The notes under the pieces were generated by a model. It was not told where the DNA came from. It worked only from the letters and a program-made list of their open reading frames with translations, and searched no databases. The position numbers and the translations under genes were made by a program. A stretch of DNA of 64,000 nt from Lepiota brunneoincarnata. Lineage: Eukaryota > Basidiomycota > Agaricomycetes > Agaricales > Agaricaceae. Below are positions 10,384 through 23,902 of this stretch, in pieces. The stretch spans positions 310,001 through 374,000 of the forward strand of contig JAEBUN010000020.1 in NCBI GenBank assembly GCA_023014365.1, written 5' to 3'. Position 1 is the stretch's first letter; each line of letters starts with the position of its first letter.

Positions 10384-13300
10384 GACAAGGTGTGCTATTG
10401 GCGTGTCCTTTTGTTTTCCTGAGATAGCTGATTTACACCGGAGTGCAGAACTCTCCTCGTCATTTGTTTTCTTATGTGGATTTCCTTCATCTCAATCCCT
10501 GAACCAACTAGGCCCGGCAACTACTTTACTTTCGCATGTACGCACACACTTGTACCATATAGATTCATTGTAACATAACATATCTGTAATTATATCGACC
10601 AGGACGGATACTCTCACCTACATGGTTTAGTACCCGTGACAGTTATCTTTCGTGCCCTTCGATTTGGCCTCTCTAAGTATACTCCTACCAGTGCCCAAAT
10701 ACGCTTCACATGTCAGCGCACATCGCATAAAGAAACCGCCGAGGCTTGACCGGACAGTACGAACGGCAACAACTCGTTTTTCTTTTCTGATCGGGATGTT
10801 ATGTACATCTTGAGGATCTCTCATGTCAAGTTTCAAGCCAATACGCGAAAACACCGCCGACCCTGCTCTCCTCCGACCCCTCAACCATTCTATCAGCTCT
10901 ACAATGCAGTGATCACTACGGGCTCGAAACACCCTCAAACAATTCTGGCGATCTTCCCTTCGGCTCACCAACTTAACTCCGCGAAAGGGCCCGAGTCAAC
11001 TCGAGAACTGTGCCACGATAGGCTAAAGAGCCTTACAGGATTGTCGGCATTTTTACGATGATCGCTAGCACCCTTTGCCTATCAGAAGCTATGATCAAAC
11101 ACACGCCACCTCGAATTCGGGAACACGAGACCAAGGGAGGGAAAAGGGGGGTGGGGGTGGCCAATTTCAGCGTCTATGATAGTAAGCGAGCTTCCCGCGA
11201 GGCTCAAGTATATGGGATCAACAGGGTGTGCATGCATGATGCCACTTTTTTATTTGTTCCTTTTCGACTCACCGGCTAGTGGTGGTTCGACCGAACTACA
11301 TGTACACCCCTTGATTGGTGGAAAGGACCTGCCGTCTTCACTGAACCCTGCTTTTGAAATCCTCCGTTCATATGTACGTTTGGGGGCGCTGATAATCGAT
11401 TATCTGAAGTTGGGGCACAAGCCTGAAGATCCGACAGGGAGGCCCACCGAGCCTTGATGCTCATACATGACTCCCGCAGAGGGAGATCAAGGGATAGGGA
11501 TGCGCCCGTCGGCTTTGGATGATAGGCGGCGACTTCATACGGCCCTGCTTTAGCACTTGTCACCCCTATTAGCACACCGCCCATAGACCGACCTTTGACG
11601 TTCGCGGAGTAACGAATGGGCGATGACATCACTAGAACCGGAAGCGATTGCGGTTTGATTGTACTGCACTCAGGACGGCATTGCGTCCGCTGACCACTGG
11701 TCGTACGCCTTTGATTCGAGATGAAGTCGTTACCCGAAAGGCTGGATTCGAATTTCTGATCGCCGTCCGTGTAGGGTGTCGAACCTGGACCGATATGACA
11801 CACACGAGTCATGCGACTAGGTGACTTCAGCTCGAATTTCCAAGTTCCTACAGCCTACTATACCTGGATTGTCGATACCTCACATAGGGACCTGAGGATG
11901 GCGTTTGCCCTGCCTGACGACGCCACTAGGACTGCAGGACCCTGATGAAGGGGGTTACGATGATAGCATTGCGAAACCGGAATGTGAGGTCGTAACGGGT
12001 ACACGTTAACATGACCGCTGAGACACGGCTACCCGACCCCTTCAAGTCCTACCGGCGGCGAAATATCTTTGAGTGCTCGGCACTAACACAAACGAGCTTA
12101 CCCAAAGTCAGGAGCGGCAGGGGTCCCAAGGTTCGTCGCACAATCGCCCAGTGAACTGAAGAGTTGTCGAAAATCGCTCAGTGCTCGCCTGCCGCATTTT
12201 CCCCTCGGAACTCCGAGATCTCATGCCAGAAACTCACTACATTGGCTCACCCCAAAGTCACAAAACGTCCCATGAGACAGCCTCGAGGAGGTATTGCAAC
12301 CAGACGGGAGTATCAACTGGAATCACTAGCCAGTCACTCGCTAGAGGTTTGGAAGAAGCTAAGATGCCAGAGAAGCGAGTGGTGCGTGTGTTTCTGCCTA
12401 CAGGCCGTGTATGGTGCGGGGCCCAATATTCTCCGAATGTAGCTTCTGTCGCGGAGGAAGACCGGAGGTGGGAGCCATACAAGGGGCGCAGATTATAGAT
12501 CAGCCTTTGCTGAACCATCCATTGCGCAGGAACTTGGCAAGTTCAAGAATTCAAGATCCTACCGAAAGTTGAGGAGGACTATTTCACCAAGTTTAGGATG
12601 TACACCCGGAACTTGAGGTGATAACAGGTTTGGTGTTCGACGGAACAATTCTGATTGTGGAGTGTGTCGAAGGCATGATCCTGTCCTCTCGGACATGCGA
12701 AATAAACACATATACTCCAAGGGCTCCCGCCCAAAACAATCCAGTCTATACAAAGGACTCACCCTCGGGTCTGACAGTCCACGTGCAATGAATCTCGTCC
12801 GTAGAACGGGATCTCAATGGTGGACTGGTCGGGACCAGGAGATTGAATCCGAATCCCGATTCAACAGCAGCAACGAGGCACTGAGCATACATTAGAATAT
12901 GGGCCTGTATGCTTTATGGCTAGTCCCAATTACAGATGCACTTATCGTTCATAACTTTGGCTACCATGTAACTAATTACACTGATAGGACCGTCCATCAA
13001 CGCCCCCACGAGTAGAATGGACCATTCCGTGAACTGAGAAGGGGGTTGTCGGGCGACGTTTAGATCACACATCTGGTCTCTGATCCCATTCTGATTCTAT
13101 GAGACTTGTTCTTGACCCATCGATTTTGTGCCCATCGGATCGACGGCGTATACCCATAGTTTGTCCAACCCGCTTTTGCAGGACAGTCGCCGGATTCTAC
13201 GGGTGACACTCAAGCGGAATTATCCAAACGCCTGTGAGGAGATGAAAGCTTAATCTTTTTTTACTTCACGTTTCATAGCACCAGTGTGGCCTTTCCAAGG

Positions 13301-14147
13301 CCGGTGTAATCCACTTGGAAGGATCATAACCAGCTCCTTTCGTCCAGGGCACCAACCAAGCCCAAATTCAATCCCGAATACACGGTAAGCATTAGACTCA
13401 ATCATCTCCCTGCCATATCGCGAATAGCACATTCGCAGTTGCGATGGTGAGTAGACTATCCCGTACCTTCACAAGCGTTAGCCCCAATGGAGAAAGCATT
13501 GCTCCGAATAAACGGTAAAGCCTCAATGTGAAGACCCTATAGTCTCTAGGTATTTGGTGTCTCTTCTTGTCTGTCTCGGGTTCCTACGCCACCGCCTCCC
13601 GCTAGGGCACTCATTGGCACTCATTACTCACGCCTGACCGGCGGAGGTCACGCATTTTATTCTCTTCAACGGGACGTGGAGTACTTAAAGTTTAAATGTG
13701 CTGGTAACTTCGTGTTCCTAACATCATGTCATTTGCACCATTTTCTGAAAAAAAAAAAACCCGGCCTGCCAGGGGTCTGGTACCCCGGGTAGCGGATTGA
13801 CTCAATAAGCGATTGCCGGTAGCTTCAATCAACAGCCAATCCATGCCCGCTGTTTTTCACTTCGAGTTCCTCGATATCGCTTGCCGTGCCCCTTGGAGCA
13901 AAGAGCCTCCGCGTCTAAAACATAATCACACGCCTCGGTTACCAAGAGGTTGTGGTCTTTCTGCATCAATGACACTCTTTCCACCCTTAGTACAGATATC
14001 CACAGGTGATAGCAGCTACACACATATGGTATTACAACAAGTATGTCGGTATGTGTCAAGAGATATAGTACAGGCTGCAGTTGCTGTGCAAACATCAAGC
14101 AGTAAAAATGATGTATGTGATGATTAGGGTAGTACTGAGGTGTTCTT
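10384..14147. other. Gene-poor interval
   Basis: About 3.8 kb with no gene I can support. The longest open frame (11276-11812, minus, 178 codons) has no recognisable motif and no splice partner. A12 lies at about 13749-13760. I saw no terminal repeats, target-site duplications or reverse-transcriptase motifs, so a decayed transposon can be neither shown nor excluded. Confidence 0.5.
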
Positions 14148-16089
14148 TTATCGTCGTCTACTCATCGCGAAACATCCCTCGTATCCTGGCACTTCTGGCG
14201 GACTGAGCGTATCTCTCCAGCGGCCGGCTAAATTCCCATGGGCGTTTCCGATAAGGTAGCCCCTATAAAGCCATTTCCCTCTATCACTATCCATCTTACG
14301 AGCGAATATAAGCAGCAATAGGCCCGGTGGTAATTATGGCCACATACATATTCCTTGGAGAGACCGATAAATCCATCACAGGGTCTTACACGACCAATCA
14401 AGTTAAATTGTCCCCACGACGAATGTCCCTGCGCGGTAGAGATAAGCCAACAAACGATGTACAGGAAATGACAAATACGACTCTCACCTCTCCCATAATA
14501 ATCACGTCAATAACACAGGGTTTCACCTCCTTCTCCCTCTCACTCCACTTGGAAAGGGAAGGAGAGGGTTTAACGAGCGAACCTCTCTGGTAGCGCACAC
14601 TCCCACTACTTCCGGGAACAAACACATTTAATCCCTCACGATCTTCTTTGATCTGTGTCCCAGTAGGGAAATACGATCTCAGGGGATCACCCGCGGGTAC
14701 TGCTTCGACGTTGGCGTCCAGGTCCAAGTCGATACCAGAGTCGGAGTTTGGTGCATCCGAAGCTATGAGATGGTATTCGCGAAGTTTCCAAGTCTGTTGG
14801 TGGCGTATAGCCATGGATTTCTGTAGGACAGGGGGCGGGGCTCCGCCAAGGAGCGCCGCGTACGCGGTGAACTCGATGTACTGCATATTACACCAACTCA
14901 TTAGTCGATGCCGGCATGCAGCGTAGAGAGATGGGGAAACACACCGTGAATTGTCCTTCCCAAACGCCTTCTAGGCTGAAAGTCGTTGCAAGTGTGTCAC
15001 GGGCTGGTGTATGAATACGAAATTCGTGAGTGCTCACCTGCCCGGTTTGAACGCTTCGGTTAGAATACCATCAAACTCCCTTTGGGCAAGCGAGATACAC
15101 CGACCCCATTCGCACTCCCATTCGGAGCTGGTCCTAACGCGTACCGCCGATTTCAGCGATGATGGTGGGTGGGGAACAGGGATGGGAGATGATAGTTGGT
15201 TCGCAAGGGTGAGGAAGGCGAGAATAGCCGGAACAGCGACGGGCACAGGAATCATGCGCAACGTCCGGCCGAAGTGAGTCACACGAGTGGGCGCTTCGGT
15301 GCTAGAGGGAGGAAGAAAATCGATCCAGGATGGATTGGTGAGGTTATACTGTATAATAATTAGCAAGTATTAATAGAGTGTGGAGGAAACAACAAACTTT
15401 GTGCGCTGCGAGCGCAAAAATGCGCAGGACTTCCAGGGCTACGTGTGATGCATGATCGTTGGGGTTGTAATCGTCTAGATCAAGCCATTAGGGAACCAAG
15501 GGGATAACGGAGGCGCGGGCACCCTACCGGGTCTCAGAAAATACCAGAACAACCACATAGCCAAGGCAGCGTTTCGGTCATTGGTCGGCCATTTGTTGCC
15601 CTCTATTAAGCGGATCGTGCTGGAAACACCAGCATAATCGAACCAGTACTCTTGGAGCCAGCGATCAATGCCAGCGTATTCCCTCAGTTGTCTCTCGTTC
15701 TTCCCCTCGTTCTCCAGCACCCATAGATATAGGCGAAAAAGCAGCTGATGCAACGAATCTGCACTACGGTCCTGGGTCCAGTGACCATTTGGCTTCCTAG
15801 CCCGCATTCGCTTCAAATAGGTAAATCGCTGTTTGAGCTCCGCTGAGAGGGCGGTTGGAGATATTGCATCAGAACCAAGCCGCTCTAGAGCTGGCCGGAG
15901 GTCGAATTTAGAGATGAAGATGCGTGCATAGAGGTGAGGGTTCGATGTGATTGATAGCTGAGAATTAATTCGGCGACTGGTAGCGAGAAGGGGAACAAGG
16001 TTGGATGGAGGGCCGAGGAAGGTATCCGTAGCGGCGAATAAAGCGATATTTTCGAGAATTTCCTGCGGAATTGAGTCGAGACAGGTCAT
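14148..16089 (-). CDS. F-box protein, large Agaricomycete family
   Basis: Probable substrate receptor of an SCF ubiquitin ligase. The N-terminal F-box reads DSIPQEILENIALFAATDTF then LVPLLATSRRINSQL. The C-terminal family domain gives GVWEGQFT, IEFTAYAALLGG, WKLREYHLIASDAP, DVIIMGE, WGQFNLIGRVRPCDGFIGLS, KWLYRGYLIGNAHGNLAGRW and GYEGCFAMSRRR before TAA at 14148-14150. At least six exons are needed. An in-frame ATG upstream at 16206 would add 39 residues, but 16089 puts the F-box at the N-terminus as in the relative at 19417. A hydrophobic segment (PVAVPAILAFLTLANQ) lies in the middle. Exons near 14950-15480 were joined by eye only. Confidence 0.78.
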
Positions 16090-17556
16090 TGCTGTGGTGG
16101 TGGAGACAAGGACCAAAGTGCGGTGGCAGGGTCCAATACGTTCGGTATTATATCTGATAGCCGGGTCTGGGTCCGGCTCACACGACAATCTCCCGACAGT
16201 GGCCACACATTGTGCTTAAACATTTGTACCCAGATAACTAAGAGGCCCTGCTAACGTTGACTGGCCATAACACGATGTTTTTGTGTACCCTCGAATTATT
16301 TAACGCGCGTAGCACTTGTTAGCTCTTAATTCTTGGGCTTTGGGCAACGCGGCAAACGATGCCCCAAGGTCCAGGCCCTCGTTAATCACCGAATCAATGA
16401 CGATGTATGAGCATATTCGTCTTTGGCAAATGGCTACACTTCTACGTTCTTACATACCACTACCAACACAGCGTCCTTTCAAGGGACTTCGCCTTGCAGG
16501 TTCCGGACGTCTTTCGTTTGGTGGTTAACACGAATTGCGTGCTGCTGTTCCCCCGACGTTGCAGCACAGACTTTACCGCCGGCATATGCTGACCCGGGAT
16601 CGCAACCGACTCATGGCTGGTACAAGAGTATTGTTGCACTCCCAGTTATAATCTTCTCTGAGCAGTCAAATTATCCAGGGATTCTGTCCACTCGCAAAGC
16701 CCTCCCTGACGGAAGTCTCCGTCTTGAAGTCTTTTTGCAGTAATTCCGATAGCTTCTGATGCTGTTGTGGTGAGCGGCGCTCAGGAGTTTCCTTCAATCC
16801 ATCACTCAGAATACTCAACACCAGTCCTCTATGCTGGAGTAATTGTGCTAGCTATAGATTGGAATTACGCAACCCTTAGTACCATCAATTCATAATTGGG
16901 TTGACCCGGAATGGTCAAAATCACTAGCAGAAGTAAGAGCTCCGAGGGCTAGGCCTATATCCCCATGAAAGCAAAAACAAGCTTCACGACACCTGAATAC
17001 CTAAAGATAGTCCTGGCGGACCTCCGAGGTGCAAATGAGCGTGGATAATTGTTGCAGTCCGTTGCGATATCAATAATTTTCATAATTCCGAGGCCGGAGC
17101 CCTCATTAATTGTGACGCCAGAGCAATGAACACATCCACACAAAGCCAGTGCTTCCCAAAGCGTATTACCTCTATGCTCCGTGTACGTACTTCTTACTCA
17201 GCGCTCGACCAGGGGTCGAGCCCAGAACCGACTCGGAGTGAATTCTGAAAGGACACCACGACTGCGTACCCAAAAACACATTCTTTAATTTCCCGGGACT
17301 GCTCTAGCCCTGGCGCGGGTGTGGCGGAGGGTGTTTGCACTGATTAATTGGACTCGCAGACTGGGAAATGTGCAAACTGAAAATCATCCTTCAGACTGAG
17401 GTTATCCATACGGGGAAACTGCCTCATGGCCAACTTCCGATCTGGGACTTGCCCTGAGCCTGATCTGGCGATTATCATTTATCTTTGATTACTGCCAATT
17501 TTACAATACCGCCTCTTTACCATTAACCTCCACTATCATCGATTCCGTCTTCCAAA
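16090..17556. other. Intergenic between F-box and eEF1B
   Basis: No supported gene. Short open frames at 16316-16743 and 16955-17143 lack motifs. The right end, pyrimidine-rich with CTACCA/CTCCACT tracts just before 17557, is the likely promoter of the eEF1B gene. Confidence 0.5.
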
Positions 17557-18446
17557 ATGCCCGTGGATCTCCAAAAATTGAACGACCACCTCTCCACAAG
17601 ATCCTATGTCGAAGGGTATGTCGTTATCCTTCCCGAGAAGCTTGTACCCTCTCAGAAAACTTCATTCATTTGACCCGACTTCTCATAACAGATACACACC
17701 CTCTCAGGCTGATGTTCACGTCTTCAAGGCAGTTTCCTCAGATCCCGATGCCGCAACTTACCCGCATGTAGCTCGCTGGTACATGCACATCAAATCTTAT
17801 TCTGCTGAACACGGTTCTCTCCCTGGATCCAGCACCGCGGGTGAGAGGTTTGTCGGCGGTGCTGCCGCCCCTGCAGCAAAGGCAGATGAGGGGGGTGATG
17901 ACGAGGATATTGACCTGTTTGGCTCGGACGAAGAAGAGGATGCGGAAGCCGAGAGGATCAAAGCTGAGCGTGTTGCCGAATATAACGCGAGGAAGGCCGG
18001 CAAGCCCAAACCTGTCGCCAAGGTACGAGTTTTCATGATAAAACAGCTTTGATTATGGGATCCGACTTCAAATTAGTCTGTCGTTACTATGGAGGTCAAA
18101 CCTTGGGATGACGAGACCGACATGAAGGCCCTCGAGGAGGCCGTGCGCTCCATCGAGCAGGATGGCCTCTTGTGGGGTGCCAGCAAGCTTGTTCCGATCG
18201 GTTACGGAATTAAGAAGCTTCAGATCACCCTTGTCGTTGGTACGTCCCTCTCGAGTCTCAGACTAGCTTTTCGCGGTATCTCACCGTTTTTCACAGAGGA
18301 CGAAAAAGTTTCCATGGATGAGTTACAGGAAAAGATTGCTGAGTTCGAAGACTACGTTCAAAGCACTGATATTGCTGCCATGCAAAGTATGCCCCTCGTC
18401 TTTCATTATGTCCACAGGTTTCTGATCTGTCTCTCCAGAGTTGTAA
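17557..18446 (+). CDS. EFB1: Translation elongation factor 1-beta (eEF1B-alpha)
   Basis: Guanine-nucleotide exchange factor that reloads eEF1A with GTP during translation. The protein opens [20 protein letters not shown] with a GST-C-like N-domain ([27 protein letters not shown]). An acidic linker follows ([19 protein letters not shown]). The C-terminal catalytic domain reads [54 protein letters not shown] and [17 protein letters not shown]. Five exons; the last contributes only the final three codons (AG TTG TAA at 18439-18446) after an intron starting GTATGC. Length (about 215 residues) and ending are normal for the family. No lesion. Confidence 0.95.
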
Positions 18447-19416
18447 TTATAGATAAATTTCGTGAATTGTTTGTGACTGCGATGTTGCAATATTGGCATG
18501 ATCCCTGATCAACTGGCTTCTGAATTTGTTTATCTCCTTCCAGTCTGCACGCATAAACTTGGTAATCAAGTCGCCGTTAACGGCGATCAGGAACACTCTT
18601 ACCTACTGGCGCGCGGATTTCATATCGGGAAGTTCTTTCAGCAAGCGTCAACGTACTTGGTCCTGAAACTTAATCGTTTCCCGGTTCACTGGAAAGTCAG
18701 AAATGTCATGCAGGATGCATCATGTATCACGCCGCCACCAAAACTTTTTCCAGGATGACGACAAGATGAGCGTTCTCAGGGAGCGAGAACTTCATCAGCG
18801 GCGCCCTTATTGCTTCCTATGTGCTCATATGACAGACACCTTTCAAGAACGCGGCGATTCTAGTCATCCGGGGCCCGACGACCCCTTGGGCATATGTTTT
18901 GGTGCACAATGCATAACAGGATACACCTCCCTTAAATTATCGATAACCAGTCACCAGATCACTTTTGGACCATAGCCAGCCCCACGGTGTATCATTGCGG
19001 CGCTCGTCATGGGTACTCTGCCCCTGCGTGCCCCTTGCCGTTTGCTTCTGGCCGCTCACACGCACGTGTCAGATCCAGATGAACCTCATTTTATCGGCAA
19101 AGCTCCCAAAACACTTCCTCTTCCGCTTCGGTGATAAATGGGTCTAATTGTGCGGTCCAGCAGGGTCGGCATAGCTATACACAAACGCCTCGAGACGCGC
19201 TCAGGGTCGACCATTTCACATACTGCAAGATCGGATCAACTGCTCATACACTAGTCGTGAGTGATAAGAACTGCATAAGGGAAGTTGCTGAGTCGTAGTA
19301 AAATATATTCCGGTTACTTTGCGTAGACCACAGGTATGACCCACAAAAGCAGGTTGGGCGCTAGGATAGTGGTTATAAACAAGGAGTGACCAGTGGAGTC
19401 GTCTTACCATTCGAAC
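18447..19416. other. Intergenic
   Basis: No supported gene; short open frames only, without motifs. It contains the 3' end of eEF1B and the upstream region of the next F-box gene. Confidence 0.5.
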
Positions 19417-21574
19417 ATGACAAGCTCTCTCGAAGTTATCCCCTGCGACGTTCTCCAACATATTGCCCTTCTGGTGGCAGTTGGTCCCTCCCCTTCCCTC
19501 GATGCACCCCATGGCCTGTTAAACTTGCTCCTGACGAGCTCGACGCTTCATCGCTCTCTTTGTATGAAGTCCTGCCCCCATCTTTATGCAGACATCTTCC
19601 GAATGAAATTCGACGTTCATGCCATATCCCGCAGGTTCGACTTCCAGGTGACGGATTCCGCTTTAGCCAATGAGCTGGTCCTCAGATGTCGGATGCTGCG
19701 GCGCGTGAGGCAGCGAAGTTTCAAGTCGAGCGGGCTCTGGCAGGATTTATGGACAGCCTTCTGGATGATACAGGAGAGTGATGGGCTAAACGAGTTGCAG
19801 CTGTGCCATGCCGGCCTTGCTGAATTCACTCTTGACCTCTTGCACATCCGAGACAAATACCCTCCCTCGAACGAGGTTCCTGCACCTGAGGTTAGATCTC
19901 TGATCATCTGGTTGCTTTGTTTTACTGTCACACGACGTAAGTTGTTCACGGGCAACAATCTCCTCCCTTGCTTCTTCCGTTCTCATGATTTGGACACAGA
20001 ACATATCTTGTCGTTACCGCCTGACGCAAAGAATACCCTTAATTCTGTACTGCTACCCTATTCCAGGAACGTTCACAGGGTAAGATTCTATTTTTTTCTT
20101 TTGCCCGTTGATCCTTGTCACTAGATCAGAGGCTCATTTTTCGTTCGGCATCTCTTTGGATCTAGTCACAGCCGCCGTCTGTCATCAATACGACCTTCCT
20201 GTTGTCATCCGTTCCTTGGCATGATCAGATGCGCGGGACCAATAACGCCAAAGACACCACCACACAACTTATGCGTCGTGAATCATTTACCCACCATCAA
20301 CGCCAGCCAGGGTACGAGACAAACACCGTCGTCATTTACGGTCGCGAGTGGGTGCCTAGGTGCCCCGACCCGAATCCCGCAGCGATAAATCTTATTTTCT
20401 GCCTCGGGGAAGTAGATCCTATGGTCATCCCTGAACATCTTCCGGAAACTCGCTCTATTGCCATTGCGACACAGAGGTTCGGGCCTACCAAAGAAGATGT
20501 ACGGAAAATTCGGGGGTACAAGACAGCGCTGTTTGCAGACACAGCACCCTTTCTCCAGACCCATGAAACTTCATGCACGGTCGACGTGAGAAGGAGTGAA
20601 TGGCATGATCTTGAGTCCCAGAGGATTGTGCAATTAGATGGGAGCGTGGTTGAGGCGATGCCGCTTTCAACCATGTCGGGAATGTTGGCAGGTGTCTGGG
20701 AGGGTTTTTATCTGGTCAGTGCTCTCCGATTTCATCGTCTACGAGTTTCCTTGCTGATGGTAATTTATTTATCTGGTGGTAGCAGACCGCAGGGACTTTC
20801 ATCCCAATGGCCGAGGAGGTCGGCTATGAAAGACGGCATGCCGTCCCCGATTTTATATGCAGAAAACCCCTGCAGTCTGCTTTCAGCGAGTTCCAGTGTT
20901 TCAGCGACGACTACCCCAATTTTTACGACCCGGATGAGATCGCTGGATTGAAAAAATTGCCCATGTTATCCCCGGAGACAGAGGTGCGGTTTATTCTGAA
21001 CACGTGTGCCAACTCTAACGACAATCGCTGGGCTATGATAAACATTTGATAGGGGGGATTTGAGATCGACGGCTACAGGTATGAAAGACTCTGGTCAGGT
21101 TCGGAGTCGAATGAGCGACACCCCGGTAAAGATCTTGGGGATCCCGTGGATATCGTGTTGTTGGGCGAGGTGAGAGTTGAACTGATGAGCAGGGATTCTG
21201 ACACTGAGTGCGTGAGCAGACACTAGAAGACCATGAACAGGCTTGGGGTGGGTTTAGGTATGCGGGACGGATCCGGAAGGATGGCTCCATCATACTCAAA
21301 CGAGAACCGGTACGCCTGGATCTGCTGTTGTATTTTTAGTCGTTAGAAGAGTGTTCTGATGCTTGGCACTTCTGCTTTATTTTCTCTTGTGTTTGTGTAG
21401 AAGGAGATGGCGGATGATGGTCTTTCTGGTGCGTGGATTTTTGAGGGTAGGTTGCGGTTTGGAAGGATTTTCATCGGGAATTGGAGTTCGAGCTCAACCT
21501 CGATGAGTAATGTTCCTTGCGTGCAAGGTATCTTCAGCATGCAAAAACGTGCGAACGTTTCGTCCTCGTGGTGA
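19417..21574 (+). CDS. F-box protein, same family as 14148-16089
   Basis: Probable SCF substrate receptor. The F-box begins at once (SLEVIPCDVLQHIALLVAVG), followed by the LLNLLLTSSTLHRSL helix. The body carries a PWHDQMRGTNN segment and YGREWVPRCPDPNPAAINL. The C-terminal domain gives MSGMLAGVWEGFYL, DGYRYERLWSGSESNERH, VDIVLLGE, EDHEQAWGGFRYAGRIRKD, GAWIFEGRLRFGRIFIGNW and a last GIFSMQKR. The frame is open through all introns; an apparent stop at about 21050 is removed by an intron with donor GTGCGG (about 20982) and acceptor GATAG (21052). Start at the ATG 19417; stop TGA at 21572-21574. It points away from the other F-box gene, with eEF1B between. Confidence 0.85.
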
Positions 21575-22870
21575 TCTCCTGCATGGGTTCTTTGCGCAGT
21601 GTATTTGTACTCGAATCCTGTATTCTATTAGCCTCGTCTCTGTCCAGAAGAACCATTGAAAGAATCCCGGTCCTGTGTGAGACGGTTCTCGGATACAGAA
21701 GGTCCCTTATCGTCTTTTGTGTTGGATACATCTGGAAAGACTGCATTCAGGATCGCAGTCTCATGAGAGGGTGAGAAAGCATAATTGTCATGAGATGACA
21801 CAAGGATGATAATCGCCGAGGTGAGTGTTTGTCAGAGCAGAGATCATTCGAAGATGTGGACTTGAAATCTTCCGTAATTATCGTATCCCCCTCGTATTTG
21901 TAGGGTCGAGGTGTGTGTTTTGGTCGAGTCGATCATGATCGCAATTCATTTAAATGGTGTGGGACTCGACGGCATACAGCTTCATGCATGTCCGTATTGG
22001 GCTTGATTTTGAGGGTGGGTCACATCGCCGATCAAGGGCGAATTGAAGTGGTTTGTGCGTGTGCTATTTGGTTCGTCGGATGGTAGGGTGAGCCGGCAGA
22101 CGGTGGGTAAGCCTTTGTCTGATAAGGTTTATAGGGTTTGGTTCCATGAGCGTTAAGGGGTTACATCTGTGCTTGAATCACCTTGGGGTGGTGAGGTGGG
22201 GACCACGGTGCATGGCGCGAAGCCGACGAAAGGGCCACCCCCGGCCGTAGTTGATTTTGGGGTGTGCGAAGGGTTGTGGTACTTACAGGGTACTATTGCC
22301 ACGGTGATCAGGAGCCGCTTGAGCGACTCGTGTTGAGTTGGACGTGCGATGATGTTTCTGAATCACCGGAAGCAGAACCCAAGTGCGTGGCCCTGGGGGA
22401 CTTGACGCCTGCAGGTTTCGCTGGCTAGTATATTTTTACATATCAGAAATTAGGCCAGATACCCACACATACATATGGAGGACAATTGCATCAGGCGCTC
22501 CTATCAAAGTCTTGGCATGTTGACAATACGAAGAATACTCGGAAGACTCCCCCGAATTGTGGTTATCTTATACCTTTTACATTCAAATTTGTCCGCTCCA
22601 GTGATTATTTGACCACTGAAGAATGGCTTGGTGGAAAAGCAGGCTGATTTGGATTTGACATGGGCGTCGGCGGCGGTTCCCTGACGAGTTCCACGCCACC
22701 TTTTGATTTGCATATATTTTGACGTGCGTCAATTTGAACAAACAAGCGAAAAGATTTGTTCTTTTTCTTCCCAGCAACCACCACCACCACAGTCCCTTCT
22801 TACTTCCCCTCTGCCCCCTCCGTCATCGTCGACAGTAAACACGTCCACTCTTTAGTTTACCAACGTAGAC
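21575..22870. other. Intergenic
   Basis: About 1.3 kb with no supported gene. The last 100 bp are pyrimidine-rich and precede the ATG of the DUF7729 gene. Confidence 0.5.
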
Positions 22871-23902
22871 ATGAAGACCTTCGCCGTTATCTCCCTTCTC
22901 ACGACAGTGGCCCTGGCCCAGTCGTCGGTATGTACCCCTCCCTTCCCCCATCCCCTCACCACTCACCCCCCTGGCTAGTCCCCGAGCGCTGCTGTCCCAA
23001 CCGCGACTGGAAACCCTTATGTCACAGACAACATCAGCAACAAGTGCAAGGAATTCCTCGACGCTTTCAACAAAGACACCTCTGTCACTGCCTGCACCAA
23101 CTCCTTGATCCAGGCCACCAAAGATTATGGCCCTGGTGGTAGCTCGGGTTCACCTTCAAAGACTGAGGTCAAAGGTGCCATTGATAGCATTTGCACCGGT
23201 TCGGCCTCGTCGGCCTGCCCCGACAGTCTCATCAGGGGCAAGCTGACTGACTTCTACGCGAGTTGCTCGGAAGAGCTCACCTCGAAACCCAACAAACAAG
23301 TCCGCGATGTATACGACACCATATATATCCTTACGCCCCTGAAGAAAGCTCTTTGCTCGAAGGATGATGCTGGCGAGTATTGTGCCATTTCCGGTAGTGA
23401 TGCCTCGTCCTCGGGCTACAAGGCTGCTCTTGCGGGGGCAACAGGCCTCGACGCCGACAAGGCTCAGGATGCTCTTTACTACACCCCATCTAACTCCAAT
23501 TCACTTTCACGACGTGCCGAAGATGCGATTGCTGCTAACCTTACAACATTCCGTGCTACCAACCTCCCCTACCTCTTCCGTCAATCCAACATGGATACTC
23601 CAACGCTCTGCACCACCTGCACCCGCAATATCCTCACCAGTTACTTTAATTTCGAGTCCGAAATGCCCTTCGCACCTGGCTTGGACAACAGTGCATTGCT
23701 AGGTGGCCAGAACGGGTTCGTTCGCGACATCAAAGAGAAATGCGGTGACAACTTCTTGAATGGTGCTGTCCAGGCTGCTGGTGGTATCTCAAACAACCCC
23801 GCAATAGGCTCAGGAGCAGTCAAAGATGTCAGCGAGAGGTTCTCAAGCGTCTTTGCCGTCGTAGCTGCTGGTTTAACAGTAGTAATCTCCTCCCTTGTTT
23901 AA
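22871..23902 (+). CDS. Secreted DUF7729-type protein, probable GPI anchor
   Basis: Two exons: 22871-22927 encodes a signal peptide (MKTFAVISLLTTVALAQSS) and 22979-23902 the rest. Mature features are many cysteines in a conserved pattern (NKCKEFLDAF, TACTNSLIQATKDYGP, SICTGSASSACPDSLIRGKL, FYASCSEELTS, YILTPLKKALCSKDDAGEYC, TLCTTCTRNIL). The C-terminus is small residues followed by a hydrophobic tail (VFAVVAAGLTVVISSLV), the usual GPI-attachment layout. This arrangement matches the Agaricomycete DUF7729 family as I remember it. No enzymatic role is known; a cell-surface or wall location is inferred. No lesion was seen. Confidence 0.8.

Noticed and set aside
11276..11812. Minus-strand open frame of 178 codons
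   Set aside because: No recognisable motif, no splice partners, surrounded by non-coding sequence; kept only as part of the gene-poor interval.
17200..17240. Possible tRNA B-box (GGTCGAGCC)
   Set aside because: No cloverleaf or A-box at the right distance; no tRNA could be folded around it.
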